DNA of 51,072 nt from CAYFVR01 sp046541515 (GCA_046541515.1 JBKHDD010000015.1:1-51072), one strand, 5' to 3'. Shown: positions 34,230 to 42,972, counted from the stretch's first letter. The notes: a model not told the origin generated them from the sequence alone. Program-made: numbers and translations.

Positions 34230-34265
34230 CGCCCGCCTTCCGGATTCCCGGGGGGCGGGCGTTTT
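34230..34265 (+). terminator. Terminator after the DUF2333 pair
   Basis: CGCCCGCC (34230-34237) pairs with GGCGGGCG (34254-34261), followed by TTTTC; the 16-base loop contains a further CCGG...CCGG element. Confidence 0.7.
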
Positions 34266-34362
34266 CATTGGATTGGTCTTGTGGCGGATTTCCGCGCGGA
34301 GCGGGTGCGGCCGAGAGCGGGGGAATCCGTCCGGATGGCGGACGTCCCGAAGGGGCCGGGAT

Positions 34363-35559
34363 TCAATCTCCGTTTTCCGGGAAATTGTTCTCCCGGATTT
34401 CCCCGACCAGACAATTCACGATGCCGTCCATTCGTGGCCGCCCCCGGTCGGTCAGTCGCCGAAAAGGCCCCGAAGTTTCCATCCAGCCTTCCCCTCGAAA
34501 GATATCCAGAGCCCCCGCGAAAATCTGGTCGAAATCGTTTCCAAACATAGCCGTCCACCGCCGGATATCGACTCCGTCCAACCGGCGCAGTCCCAGATAA
34601 ACCGCTTCCACGGCCAGTTCCGCGGGCCCCAGCCGTTCACGTCCGGCCACCGGGACGCGGCCTTTCCGCAATGCCGCGACATGGGCCCGGACCGAAGGCA
34701 GGTTCCAGGATCGTTCCGGCGGATGAAAGCCGTGGGCCGCCGGCCCCAGGCCCAGGTACGGCGCATGGGTCCAGTATTTTTGGTTGTGGCGGGACCGGAA
34801 TTCCGGGAACCGGGCGAAATTGGAGATTTCATAGGCCGGATAGCCCAGGTCGGCGAGCGCCTGGAAGGTCACGTCGAAAAGTCGGGCGGCGATTTCCTCC
34901 GACGGCGGGCGAACGCGGCCCAGGCCCCGGTCCCGGTGCAGCGGCGTTCCCGGCGCCCAGGCGAGCAGGTAGGCGGAAATGTGTTCCGGCCCCAGCTCCG
35001 CGGCACGGGCCAGCTCCCGTCGCCAGGCGGCCTCGCTCTGGCTCGGCAGGCCATAGATGAGGTCGATGCCGATATTGGAAAATCCCGCGTCCCGCGCGGC
35101 GTGAAACGCGGCGACCGCTTCCGCCGGCGTGTGGATGCGCCCCAGGCGTTTCAGTTGATCCGGGTCGAGGGACTGAACCCCCAGGGAAAGCCGGTTGATT
35201 CCGGCGCGGCGGTACTGGGCCAGGGCCTCGGGGGAGACGGTTCCCGGGTTGGCTTCCAGGGTGATTTCCGCGCTCGAGGACAGACGGAAATGCGCCCGAA
35301 CCCCCTCGACGAGTCGCGCCACGTCGGCCGGCGGGAGCAGGGAGGGCGTGCCCCCGCCGAAATAGAGGGTGTCGCAGGGAAAGGAGAAGCCGGGGGCGAC
35401 CAAGGCCATTTCGGCCAGCAGCGCGTCCACGAAGATCGGCAGCCGGTCCAGGTCGGAGACGGAGTAGAAGTCGCAGTACCGGCACTTTTTTCGGCAGAAG
35501 GGGACGTGAATGTAAACGCCGCCGGGTCCGGGCGGAAAGCGGGGAAGACGATTCGGCAT
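34363..35559 (-). CDS. hemW: HemW-type radical SAM haem chaperone (coproporphyrinogen oxidase-like)
   Basis: A 398-residue radical SAM protein. C22, C26 and C29 in VPFCRKKCRYCDFYS form the FeS-SAM site, followed by YFGGGTPSLL and the family motifs LSLGVQSLD and IGIDLIYGLP. The HemW group (annotated for years as oxygen-independent coproporphyrinogen oxidase) lacks the extra N-terminal cysteine region of true HemN and binds haem for transfer to target enzymes; the first CxxxCxxC lying this near the N-terminus fits HemW. It is the last gene of the tetrapyrrole operon, 42 bases after the cobA-hemD fusion. Confidence 0.88.
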   Translation of the reverse strand: MPNRLPRFPPGPGGVYIHVPFCRKKCRYCDFYSVSDLDRLPIFVDALLAEMALVAPGFSFPCDTLYFGGGTPSLLPPADVARLVEGVRAHFRLSSSAEITLEANPGTVSPEALAQYRRAGINRLSLGVQSLDPDQLKRLGRIHTPAEAVAAFHAARDAGFSNIGIDLIYGLPSQSEAAWRRELARAAELGPEHISAYLLAWAPGTPLHRDRGLGRVRPPSEEIAARLFDVTFQALADLGYPAYEISNFARFPEFRSRHNQKYWTHAPYLGLGPAAHGFHPPERSWNLPSVRAHVAALRKGRVPVAGRERLGPAELAVEAVYLGLRRLDGVDIRRWTAMFGNDFDQIFAGALDIFRGEGWMETSGPFRRLTDRGRPRMDGIVNCLVGEIRENNFPENGD

Positions 35560-35601
35560 GGGAGGCTGGAGCGACGCCGCCCGGAGGCGGCGACGGCGGG
35601 A

Positions 35602-37134
35602 TCAGCGCGGGCCGAAGTGGGCCGCGATGGCGGACACCAGCCCCGGAATCGTGTAGGATTCGGCCTCCACGTCCACGGGAAAGCCCAGCTCCCGGGCGGT
35701 GTCCGAGGTGATGGGGCCGATGCTGGCCACGGCGACGCCCTTCAGGAATTCCTTGGGCTCGGCGTCCGGGGGGAACAGCGCGCGAAAGTTGCGGACCGTG
35801 GAAGAGCTGGTGAAGGTGACCATGTCGAGGCTCCCCTCCGCCAGTCCGGCGTGGAGGTCGTCCACGCCGTCCCGGGCCTGAACGGTGTGATAGACGGGGA
35901 TTTCGTCCACCACCGCGCCCCGGCGGACCAGCTCCGCGGGAAGAATCGGGCGGGCCTCGGCGGCGCGGGGAATCAGCACCCGCCGGTTTTTCAGGTCCAC
36001 GCCCTCGAAGGCCTCCACCACCGATTCGGCCCGATAGCTGTCCGGAAGGATGTCGGTGTTCAGGCCGAAGTTTTTCAGCCGGTCCGCGGTGGCGGGGCCG
36101 ATGGCCGCCGTCCGCGTCCGACCCAACGCCCGAACGTCCCGACCGGTTTCAAACAGTCGCTCGAAGAAAAAACGGACGCCGTTGACGCTGGTGAAAATAA
36201 TCCAGTCGTAGGCGGCCAGCGCGGCCAACGCCTCGTCCAGCGCGGTCCAGTCCGACGGGGGAACCACTTGGATGGTGGGGCATTCCAGCGTGTCCGCGCC
36301 CAGGGCCGCCAGCCGCTCCACCAGCTCGCTGGCCTGGTGGCGGGCCCGGGTCACCACGACGCGGCGACCCAGCAGCGGCCGTTTCTCGAACCAGCCCAGC
36401 CGTTCCCGCAGGCCGACCACGCCGCCCACCACGGTGATGGCCGGCGCCTTGAGCCCGGCGGCGCGGACCTTTTCCACGATGTCCGAGAGCGCGCCGGAGA
36501 CGGTGACTTGTTTGGGCGTGGTTCCCCAGCGGATCAGCGCCACCGGCGTTTCGGGATCGCGGCCGTTCTGGACCAATTGATCCACGATCTTGGGCAGATT
36601 GCCCACGCCCATGAAGAACACCAGCGTGCCGACGCCGCGTGCCAGGGCGGGCCAGTCGATTGTGGATTCGGCCTTGTTCGGGTCTTCGTGGCCGGTGACG
36701 AAGGCCACGGCCGTGGTATGGTCCCGGTGGGTGAGCGGAATGCCCGCGTAGGCCGCGGCCGCCACGCCGGAGGTGACGCCCGGGACCACTTCGAAGGGGA
36801 CGCCGGCGTCCACCAGCGCTTCCGCCTCCTCGCCGCCCCGGCCGAAGATGTAGGGGTCGCCGCCCTTGAGCCGGGCCACGGTATGGCCCGCCCCGGCTTT
36901 TTCCACCAGAAGGGCGTTAATGCCCTCCTGGGACAGGGTATGATCGCCGCCCTTCTTGCCCACGTAGATCATTTCGGCGCCGGAACGCGCATGGCGCAAC
37001 AGGGCCGGCGCGGCGAGATAGTCGTAGACCACCACGTCCGCGGCGGCGATGCAATCCCGCCCGCGCACGGTGATGAGCCCCGGATCGCCCGGGCCCGCCC
37101 CGATCAGGAAGACCTTACCCGACGTCGTTTTCAT
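35602..37134 (-). CDS. cobA-hemD: Uroporphyrinogen-III C-methyltransferase / uroporphyrinogen-III synthase fusion
   Basis: A 510-residue bifunctional enzyme. The N-terminal part (about 1-245) is SUMT/CobA: VFLIGAGPGDPGLITVRG, VVYDYL, RLKGGDPYIFGRGGEEAE, VPGVTSG, PLTHRD and TLVFFMGV, using SAM to make precorrin-2. The C-terminal part (about 253-510) is HemD: RRVVVTRARHQASELV, WIIFTSVNGVRFFF, VALGRTRTAAIGPATAD-like region and MVTFTSSSTVRNF, which closes hydroxymethylbilane to uroporphyrinogen III. The fusion thus does two consecutive steps at the siroheme/B12/haem branch point. GGAGG precedes the ATG, which lies inside the last 20 bases of hemC. Confidence 0.95.
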   Translation of the reverse strand: MKTTSGKVFLIGAGPGDPGLITVRGRDCIAAADVVVYDYLAAPALLRHARSGAEMIYVGKKGGDHTLSQEGINALLVEKAGAGHTVARLKGGDPYIFGRGGEEAEALVDAGVPFEVVPGVTSGVAAAAYAGIPLTHRDHTTAVAFVTGHEDPNKAESTIDWPALARGVGTLVFFMGVGNLPKIVDQLVQNGRDPETPVALIRWGTTPKQVTVSGALSDIVEKVRAAGLKAPAITVVGGVVGLRERLGWFEKRPLLGRRVVVTRARHQASELVERLAALGADTLECPTIQVVPPSDWTALDEALAALAAYDWIIFTSVNGVRFFFERLFETGRDVRALGRTRTAAIGPATADRLKNFGLNTDILPDSYRAESVVEAFEGVDLKNRRVLIPRAAEARPILPAELVRRGAVVDEIPVYHTVQARDGVDDLHAGLAEGSLDMVTFTSSSTVRNFRALFPPDAEPKEFLKGVAVASIGPITSDTARELGFPVDVEAESYTIPGLVSAIAAHFGPR

Positions 37135-38062
37135 GGTCCTCCTTCAACCGTTCCAAAATGGGCGCGGCGCCCTGGTTCAGCAGCCGGTCGGCCAGTTCTC
37201 GGCCCACCGTCTTCGCGTCGGATGCCGGGCCGGAATGGACGTCCCGGAAGACCGTTTCGCCGTCGGGGGAGGCCACCAGACCGTCCAGGGAGAAATTGCC
37301 GTTGTCCAGACGGCCGTGTCCGCCGATGGGCACCTGACAGCCGCCCTCCAGCCGGTGCAAAAAGGCCCGTTCGCCCGTCACCACGGTGCGGGTTTCGGGG
37401 TGGTCCAGGGCGGCGACCAGCGGGTCCACCGCCGCGTCGCCGATGCGGGATTCCACGCAAAGGGCGCCCTGGCCCACGGCGGGCAGCATGACGGCCGGGT
37501 CCAGCACTTCGGCGATGCGGTCGCCGTAGCCCATGCGCTCCAGGCCGGCCACGGCGAGGACGATGGCGTCCAGCCCTTCGGATTCCAGTTTGCCCAGGCG
37601 GGTTTCCAGGTTTCCCCGGAGATTTTCGATCCGCAAATCGGGCCGGGCTGCGCGAAGCTGGCAGGCCCGGCGCAAACTGCTGGTGCCCACCCGGCCGCCT
37701 TGGGGCAGAGCGGCCAGCCCCCGGCCGTCGCGGCTGACCAGGGCGTCGCCGGGATGGGCTCGATCCGGAACGGCGGAAATGTAGAGTCCTTCGGGGATTT
37801 CCGCCGGCATGTCCTTCATGCTGTGCACCGCCAGATCGGCCCGGCCGTCCAGCATGGCCTCTTCGATCTCCTTGACGAAAAGGCCCTTGCCGCCGACCTT
37901 GGCCAGGGGAACGTCCAATATCTTGTCCCCTTTGGTTTTGAGCACCAGCAGCTTTGCGGTCAGTCCGGGAAAGCGCTGGATTAAGGCGTCTTTTACCCAA
38001 TTGGCCTGCCACAGTGCCAGCTTGCTGCCCCGGGTGGCGATGCGCAGATGCTTCGCCGCCAT
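37115..38062 (-). CDS. hemC: Porphobilinogen deaminase (hydroxymethylbilane synthase)
   Basis: A 315-residue cytoplasmic enzyme (EC 2.5.1.61) that links four porphobilinogen units. It begins LRIATRGSKLALWQA; the catalytic aspartate D84 is in HSMKDMP, and C242 in LEGGCQVPIGGHG carries the dipyrromethane cofactor. RRACQLRAARPDL is the substrate-binding arginine region. The start ATG shares its A with the stop of the upstream FmdB-like gene (TGATG), and its 3' end overlaps cobA-hemD by 20 bases, so translation of the three genes is coupled. Confidence 0.96.
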   Translation of the reverse strand: MAAKHLRIATRGSKLALWQANWVKDALIQRFPGLTAKLLVLKTKGDKILDVPLAKVGGKGLFVKEIEEAMLDGRADLAVHSMKDMPAEIPEGLYISAVPDRAHPGDALVSRDGRGLAALPQGGRVGTSSLRRACQLRAARPDLRIENLRGNLETRLGKLESEGLDAIVLAVAGLERMGYGDRIAEVLDPAVMLPAVGQGALCVESRIGDAAVDPLVAALDHPETRTVVTGERAFLHRLEGGCQVPIGGHGRLDNGNFSLDGLVASPDGETVFRDVHSGPASDAKTVGRELADRLLNQGAAPILERLKEDHENDVG

Positions 38063-38295
38063 CAGTGGCCGCAGCTGCCGCAACTGGTGGCGGCGCAGCC
38101 GGAGCAGGAAGAGGCGCCGGCGGAACGGCTGACGGTTTCTCCGCCGCCGCCCTTGCTCACGAAGCCGCAGGCGGACATCATCCGCTGGATGCGCTTGCCC
38201 TGGCAGGCGGGGCACTCCGGCTGATCGCTACTCCCCAACACCAGGCACTCAAAGTCTTTATCGCACTCTTCGCAATGAAATTCGTAAATGGGCAT
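38062..38295 (-). CDS. FmdB-type zinc ribbon protein (second copy)
   Basis: A 77-residue protein opening MPIYEFHCEECDKDFECLV with two CxxC pairs (C9/C12 and CPAC), as in the paralogue at 5355-5597, then a Gly-rich linker and a Cys-rich tail CSGCAATSCGSCGH. The tail, with five cysteines and a final histidine, is more elaborate than the ribbon alone and could bind a second metal. It sits immediately before hemC with a one-base stop/start overlap. A role in metal or regulator delivery to tetrapyrrole synthesis is only suggested by position. Confidence 0.87.
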   Translation of the reverse strand: MPIYEFHCEECDKDFECLVLGSSDQPECPACQGKRIQRMMSACGFVSKGGGGETVSRSAGASSCSGCAATSCGSCGH

Positions 38296-38365
38296 GATTG
38301 GGTTCCTTTGTTGCCGTTTCGATTTCGATCCAAACCGCCATTTGTAGACCATTCCGCAAAGGGAA

Positions 38366-39316
38366 TCAAGAAGCCAGCCGCTCCAGAATTCCGGCGGCCA
38401 GCAGCGGCACCATGATTTCGTGATGTCCCACCAGATTGAATCCCCGCCCCCCGGTCAACGTGGGCCGGTGGACCACGTTGGTCATGGGCCGGTAGTGGCG
38501 GATGAAATCCATGTTGACGGTGGTGAGCGTTTCCACCTTGTGGCCCAGGTTTCGGACCAGGGCGAGGGCCTTGAGAAAGACCTCGGGCAAAATTACCGCC
38601 GAGCCCAGGTTGAGATAGACGCCCTTCTCCAGGGTGGCGACCACGGACGCGAAGGTCCGGAAGTCCCGGTGGGTGGCCGCCCCGGCGGCGGCGGGGTCGA
38701 ATTGCGGATGCATGTGGATGATGTCGGTGCCCACCGCCACGTGGACGGTGACCGGAATCCCCAGCCGCGCGCCGGCGGCCAGCAGGCTCTGGTCGGCGTG
38801 GGGCAATTCCGCGTCCAGAACGGCTTGCCCCACCGCCTCGCCGAGCCCCAGACCTTCCCTGCCTGCCCGGTCGATGGCCGCGCCCAGAAAGCCGCAGGTT
38901 TCCCGGGCCATCCCGAAATCTCCCGCGCCCAGGGTCGCCGCCACGTCTTCGGAGGTGCCGCCTGTGGCGGCCAGCTCGTAATCGTGGATGATTCCGGCGC
39001 CGTTGAGCGCCGCGGCGGAAAGAATCCCCCGCTCCATGAGATCGATCAGGATTGGATTGAGCCCCACCTTGATGACGTGGGCGCCCATGCCCAGGGCCAC
39101 GGTCCGGTTTTCGGACGCCGCCGCGGCCACCGCTTCGACGACCGCCCGAAGATCCTGAACCGCCAGGATATTCGGCAAATCGTGCAGGAATTGAAGCAGG
39201 CTGCCCCCCGGCGTCCAGGGTTCGGCGAAATCGTCGGTGGAGACCTTGCTCTCCCGATCGGCCAATGCGTAGGTCCGGACCCCGGTTAATTCCAGCGGCG
39301 AAAAGCGTTGGCTCAT
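38366..39316 (-). CDS. Deoxyhypusine-synthase-like protein (function unassigned)
   Basis: A 316-residue soluble protein. The central part, GAHVIKVGLNPILIDLMERG, LNGAGIIHDYELA, GTSEDVA and FGMARETCGF, resembles the NAD-binding core of the deoxyhypusine synthase superfamily as I remember it. Bacteria lack the eIF5A substrate, so the reaction must differ. The C-terminal half is conserved-looking (HVAVGTDIIHMHPQFD, GSAVILPEVFLKAL) but I find no lysine in a position matching the catalytic lysine of true deoxyhypusine synthase. ATGA overlaps gmhA, so the two are coupled; a nucleotide-sugar or polyamine-related step is possible. Assignment is tentative, from memory of motifs. Confidence 0.6.
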   Translation of the reverse strand: MSQRFSPLELTGVRTYALADRESKVSTDDFAEPWTPGGSLLQFLHDLPNILAVQDLRAVVEAVAAAASENRTVALGMGAHVIKVGLNPILIDLMERGILSAAALNGAGIIHDYELAATGGTSEDVAATLGAGDFGMARETCGFLGAAIDRAGREGLGLGEAVGQAVLDAELPHADQSLLAAGARLGIPVTVHVAVGTDIIHMHPQFDPAAAGAATHRDFRTFASVVATLEKGVYLNLGSAVILPEVFLKALALVRNLGHKVETLTTVNMDFIRHYRPMTNVVHRPTLTGGRGFNLVGHHEIMVPLLAAGILERLAS

Positions 39317-39921
39317 GACGTCTCCGGCGACGGGGCTTGAGGCAGAATCGGTTCCGCGAACAGCATCCGGTCCACCAGTTCGCACAGGATGTGCGCCATG
39401 GTGATGTGGGTTTCCTGAATGCGGGCGGCAACCTCGGAGTCCACGTCCAAAAGGAGGTCGCAAAGGTTCCGGAGCTTTCCGCCGCCGCGCCCCGTCATCC
39501 CGATGGTCCGCAGGCCCGCCTCCCGGGCCGCCTGGAGGCCGGCCACCACGTTTTCGGAGTTTCCGCTGGTGCTGATGCCCAGGGCGACGTCCCCGGCGCG
39601 GCCCAGGGCCCGCACCTGTTTGGAGAAGACCTGGGCGAAGGCGTAATCGTTGCCGATGGCGGTGAGGGCGGAGGTGTCCGTGGTCAGGGCAAGGGCGGCC
39701 AGGGGCGGCCGCTCCATGCGGAAGCGGTTGACGAATTCGGCGGCGATGTGCTGGGCGTCGGCCGCGCTGCCGCCGTTGCCGAAAATCAGCAGCTTTCGGC
39801 CGGCGGCCAGCGACTCGGCCACCGCGTCGGCGACGGACGACAGAACCCCGGTCCGCTCCCGGATGGTGCGTTCCTTCACGGCCAGGCTTTCGGCGAGAAT
39901 GTCGGTAATCAAAGATTCCAA
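39313..39921 (-). CDS. gmhA: Sedoheptulose-7-phosphate isomerase (SIS domain)
   Basis: A 202-residue SIS-domain isomerase (EC 5.3.1.28) that makes D-glycero-D-manno-heptose 7-phosphate for lipopolysaccharide core. Diagnostic pieces are LLIFGNGGSAADAQHIAAEFVNR cut into GNGGSAADAQH, the LTTDTSALTAIGNDY loop, GISTSGNSENVV and a late ETHITMAHILCELVD helix with the active-site Glu/His. The start appears to be a TTG at 39921; no ATG is in frame nearby. It lies 50 bases after the TPR gene and overlaps the next gene by ATGA. No other heptose genes are in the window. Confidence 0.9.
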   Translation of the reverse strand: MESLITDILAESLAVKERTIRERTGVLSSVADAVAESLAAGRKLLIFGNGGSAADAQHIAAEFVNRFRMERPPLAALALTTDTSALTAIGNDYAFAQVFSKQVRALGRAGDVALGISTSGNSENVVAGLQAAREAGLRTIGMTGRGGGKLRNLCDLLLDVDSEVAARIQETHITMAHILCELVDRMLFAEPILPQAPSPETS

Positions 39922-39971
39922 AAGCGGTCTTTCATCGAGAAAGGGGGTTCATTTCATTTCGGGGGGCGGAA

Positions 39972-41318
39972 TCAGGAGACACGGGACCGGCGCTCCCTGC
40001 GAAGTCGGGCCATCCGGTCCGCGCAGTCCGCGCCCAAACGGGCGGCCCGTTCGTAGGCCGCCAGGGCCTCTTCCGCCATGCCCCGGCGCAGGAAGGCGTC
40101 GCCCAGGCGGAGATGGCATTCTCCGTTTTTGGGGGCCAACTCCACGCTGTGCCGGCAGTAGAGCAGGGCGATTTCGGGATCTTCCTCCCGCAGGTCCATC
40201 CGCTCGCCCAGCGCCGAAAGGGCCAGGGCGTCCCCGGGGTTCCGGCGAACGGCGTCTCCCAGGGCAATCATGGCTTCGTCTTCCCGATCCAGGGCCAGCA
40301 GGGCCTCGGCCAGAAAGCGGCGGGCAATCCCGGAGCGGGGTCGCAACGCGGCGGCGGTTCGGAACCGTTCCAGGGCGGCTTCGGGAGCGCCGGTTTCCAG
40401 CAGGAGACGGCCGGCCTGAAAAACGGCTTCGAAGACGATGCCGCCGACCGCGATGGCGGCGTCAAATTTTTCCAGGGCCAGGTCCGGTTCCGAGCGGAGC
40501 CGGTGAACCATCCCGGCGTTGTAGACCGGCATCATCTCTTCGGGGGCCAAACGGGCCGATTCCTCGAAATTCTTTAGCGCCGCGTCCAGGGCCCCCCGCA
40601 CCCCGTAGCAGACGCCCAGACTGTTGAGCAGGTTGGGATCGTCCGGCGCCAGCGTCAACGCCTGTTTGAATTCCGCGATGGCGCCGCGCACGTCCCCCCG
40701 CTGATATCGGCGGTCTCCGCTGATGTGGAGGCTGACCGCGTTGAACTCGGCGGTCCCGTCCGGCCCGATCAATTCGGCGTGGTCCAGCGCCTTTCGGGCG
40801 TTGCCAAAGGTTTGGGGCCGCCCGAAACCGGGAAGCGGATGCGACGCCAGCCCGATGGCGAGGTTCCGGCGGTTCCCTTCCCCAAAGGCGTTCCTCATCG
40901 CTTCGGCGGCCAGCCGTCCGGCGTATCCGTCCGCCGCCGGCAGGAACAGGCCGAACAAATCCTGTTCGACGAGTCCCCAAAAACCGCCGCAGGCCCGCGC
41001 CGCCGCGTCCAGGGCGTCCGCCGCCGAAAGCAGGAGGTCCACCGCCGCGTCCCGATCCCGACGGCGGGCTTCCCCAAATCCGGAGAGCCGAATGAGCAAC
41101 ACGGCGAAGGCGGATTCCGATTGCAGTCGTCCCCGGGCGGCTTCCATCAGATTGCGGCCCATGCGCAGACCGGGAAAACGGTTGGCGAGTCGCCGCAGCC
41201 CAACGGGGGGCGGAGGTTTCGCGTCCCGAACCGTCGCTCTGAAGCCGTCGGGCCGGTAGACCAGGAAAGACCGGGTGGCGCGACGGGCAGCGCGAAGGGA
41301 ATTCCGGTGGCGGATCAT
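39972..41318 (-). CDS. TPR protein with degenerate cyclase/GGDEF-like N-terminal region
   Basis: A 448-residue cytoplasmic protein. Residues about 60-210 have the alternating pattern of a nucleotidyl-cyclase or GGDEF-type domain (FAVLLIRLSGFGEARRRDRDAA, GGFWGLVEQDLFGLFLPAAD, LAIGLASHPLPGF) but no GGDEF/GGEEF motif, so it is probably non-catalytic. From about 215 on there are five or six tetratricopeptide units (YQRGDVRGAIAEFKQALTLAPDDPNLLNSLG-type pattern, repeated about every 34 residues), a protein-binding scaffold. Start overlaps selA by ATGA. Arg-rich start and end. The partner is unknown. Confidence 0.7.
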   Translation of the reverse strand: MIRHRNSLRAARRATRSFLVYRPDGFRATVRDAKPPPPVGLRRLANRFPGLRMGRNLMEAARGRLQSESAFAVLLIRLSGFGEARRRDRDAAVDLLLSAADALDAAARACGGFWGLVEQDLFGLFLPAADGYAGRLAAEAMRNAFGEGNRRNLAIGLASHPLPGFGRPQTFGNARKALDHAELIGPDGTAEFNAVSLHISGDRRYQRGDVRGAIAEFKQALTLAPDDPNLLNSLGVCYGVRGALDAALKNFEESARLAPEEMMPVYNAGMVHRLRSEPDLALEKFDAAIAVGGIVFEAVFQAGRLLLETGAPEAALERFRTAAALRPRSGIARRFLAEALLALDREDEAMIALGDAVRRNPGDALALSALGERMDLREEDPEIALLYCRHSVELAPKNGECHLRLGDAFLRRGMAEEALAAYERAARLGADCADRMARLRRERRSRVS

Positions 41319-42742
41319 GTTCGGATTTTCCCCAAAATGCCGTCGAGGATCTCCGCCATCCGATCCGCTTCCGAATCCCGGACGGTTCGGAAATCCAACA
41401 GCAGTTGTTCGTCCTCGATTCGGCCAATCACCGGCGTGGAAGCGTTTCGGAGGGCGGTTTCCAGCCGGTTGACGCTCCAGCCCGCCACCGTCAGGGCCGC
41501 GCACCGGGTGGGGAGTTTCTGAAGCGGCAACGAGCCGCCGCCCACCCGCGTCACCCCCTCGACGAGGACGCAGCGAAGCCCCGGAATGGAAAGGTTCTCC
41601 GCCGCCTGGCGAAACCGCTCGGCCCGGGCGGTCACCGCGCTCAAGGGTTCGGTCATCATGCGAAGGGTGGGAACGATTTCCACCGCCCGTTTCGGATCTC
41701 GATACAGCCGCAACGTGGCCTCCAGCGCGGCAAGCGTCATTTTGTCCACCCGAAGGGCCCGGGTCAGGGGATTCTTGCGAATTCGGTCGATCATTTCCTT
41801 TTTGCCGACGATGAGACCCGCCTGGGGGCCGCCCAGGAGCTTGTCGCCGCTGAAGGTGACCACCTCCGCGCCGGCCGCCGCGGCTTCCTGGACGGTGGGC
41901 TCCCGGAGCAGGCCATATCGGCCGAAATCCAGAAAAGAACCGCTGCCCAGGTCGTTCATCACCGGAACGCCGTGGGCCCGGCCGATGCTGGACAGTTCCG
42001 GTCCCGAAACTTCCTTCGTAAAGCCGACGATGCTGTAGTTGCTTTGGTGGACCTTGAGCAGCAGGGCCGTATCGGGCCCGATGGCCCGCTCGTAATCCCG
42101 AGGGTGGGTGCGGTTGGTGGTCCCCACTTCCCGGAGGATCGCGCCGCTTTTGGCCATCACGTCGGGAATCCGAAAAGACCCGCCGATTTCCACCAGCTCG
42201 CCCCGGGAAACGATCACTTCGCGATCCCGGGCCAGGGTATCCAGGCAAAGCAACACCGCCCCGGCGTTGTTGTTGACCGCCATGGCCGCTTCGGCCCCGC
42301 TGACTTCGCAAAGAATCTCTTCGATGGCGGCGTAGCGAATGCCCCGTCGGCCCTTTGCGAGATCGAACTCCAGATTGGAATAGTTCCCGGCGATCTCCAG
42401 CACCGCTTCCAAGGCCTCCGGCGCAAGCAGGGAACGGCCCAGATTGGTGTGGACGACGACGCCCGCCGCGTTGATCACCCGGCGCAGGCTGGGCGTCATG
42501 GCCCGGGAAACGTCGGCGCCGACCCGGCGAAGAATTCGCTCTCGGCTCAACGATTCGCCCGAGGGGCCGTCTTGGTTGGACAGAATGTCGGCGCGGAAAT
42601 CCTCCAGGGATTTTCGAATGCACCGAACCAGGACCGGCTTGGGCGTTTCCGCCAAGCCGGGTTCGGCGTGCGCCCATTCCAAAACCCGATCCACCCCGGG
42701 AAGTTGGCGCAAGAGATGGCGTTGTTTTTGGCTAAGTCCCAT
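41315..42742 (-). CDS. selA: L-seryl-tRNA(Sec) selenium transferase SelA
   Basis: A 475-residue PLP enzyme (EC 2.9.1.1) that converts seryl-tRNA(Sec) to selenocysteinyl-tRNA(Sec) using selenophosphate. The N-terminal domain starts LRQLPGVDRVLEWA; NAAGVVVHTNLGRSLL and the cofactor lysine K301 in TFSGDKLLGGPQAG are diagnostic, as is RALRVDKMTLAALEATL. It is the first gene of the long minus-strand operon and is preceded by a plausible promoter. selD (selenophosphate synthetase) and selC (tRNA-Sec) are not in the window. AAAAGGA precedes the ATG. Confidence 0.96.
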   Translation of the reverse strand: MGLSQKQRHLLRQLPGVDRVLEWAHAEPGLAETPKPVLVRCIRKSLEDFRADILSNQDGPSGESLSRERILRRVGADVSRAMTPSLRRVINAAGVVVHTNLGRSLLAPEALEAVLEIAGNYSNLEFDLAKGRRGIRYAAIEEILCEVSGAEAAMAVNNNAGAVLLCLDTLARDREVIVSRGELVEIGGSFRIPDVMAKSGAILREVGTTNRTHPRDYERAIGPDTALLLKVHQSNYSIVGFTKEVSGPELSSIGRAHGVPVMNDLGSGSFLDFGRYGLLREPTVQEAAAAGAEVVTFSGDKLLGGPQAGLIVGKKEMIDRIRKNPLTRALRVDKMTLAALEATLRLYRDPKRAVEIVPTLRMMTEPLSAVTARAERFRQAAENLSIPGLRCVLVEGVTRVGGGSLPLQKLPTRCAALTVAGWSVNRLETALRNASTPVIGRIEDEQLLLDFRTVRDSEADRMAEILDGILGKIRT

Positions 42743-42781
42743 TATTCCTTTTGAATCGAGGCGTTTAACGCGTAATTTCCC

Positions 42782-42811
42782 CCTATATCATTGGATCGTC
42801 CCGCAGTTCAA
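42782..42811 (-). promoter_or_regulatory. Candidate sigma-70 promoter of the selA operon
   Basis: On the minus strand TTGAAC (42806-42811), an 18-base spacer and TATAGG (42782-42787), 40 bases before the selA ATG. Confidence 0.5.
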
Positions 42812-42864
42812 CCGAAATTCCTCAAAAGAGGGATTAACGGCCTTCGAGAAAGGGGCTTGGCCCC

Positions 42865-42972
42865 ATGGGCCGGATGATGAACCGTTTCACCGTCCGGAGC
42901 GAGGTTGTTGACGAGACCGCGCGAGATTATCTGGATCAAACAGGTCTCCAGATGTCGTTCCACAAAAAATGA
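42865..42972 (+). CDS. Possible 35-codon peptide
   Basis: ATG at 42865 with AAAGGGG about 10 bases upstream, running to TGA at 42970-42972; it reads MGRMMNRFTVRS... and ends QMSFHKK. The composition is protein-like but there is no family signal and it could be chance in a regulatory region. Confidence 0.22.
   Translation: MGRMMNRFTVRSEVVDETARDYLDQTGLQMSFHKK

Noticed and set aside
34273..37491. Very long plus-strand open frame (over 1000 codons) opposite hemW and cobA-hemD
   Set aside because: It is antisense to two clear enzymes; composition is Arg/Gly/Pro-rich as expected for a GC-rich shadow frame, with no ribosome site or family signal.
29861..42742. Selenoprotein genes with in-frame TGA near selA or selB
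   Set aside because: All assigned genes are uninterrupted and I found no pair of adjacent same-family frames separated by TGA, nor a selC tRNA. A SECIS search tool could still find a short one in the gene-free stretches.
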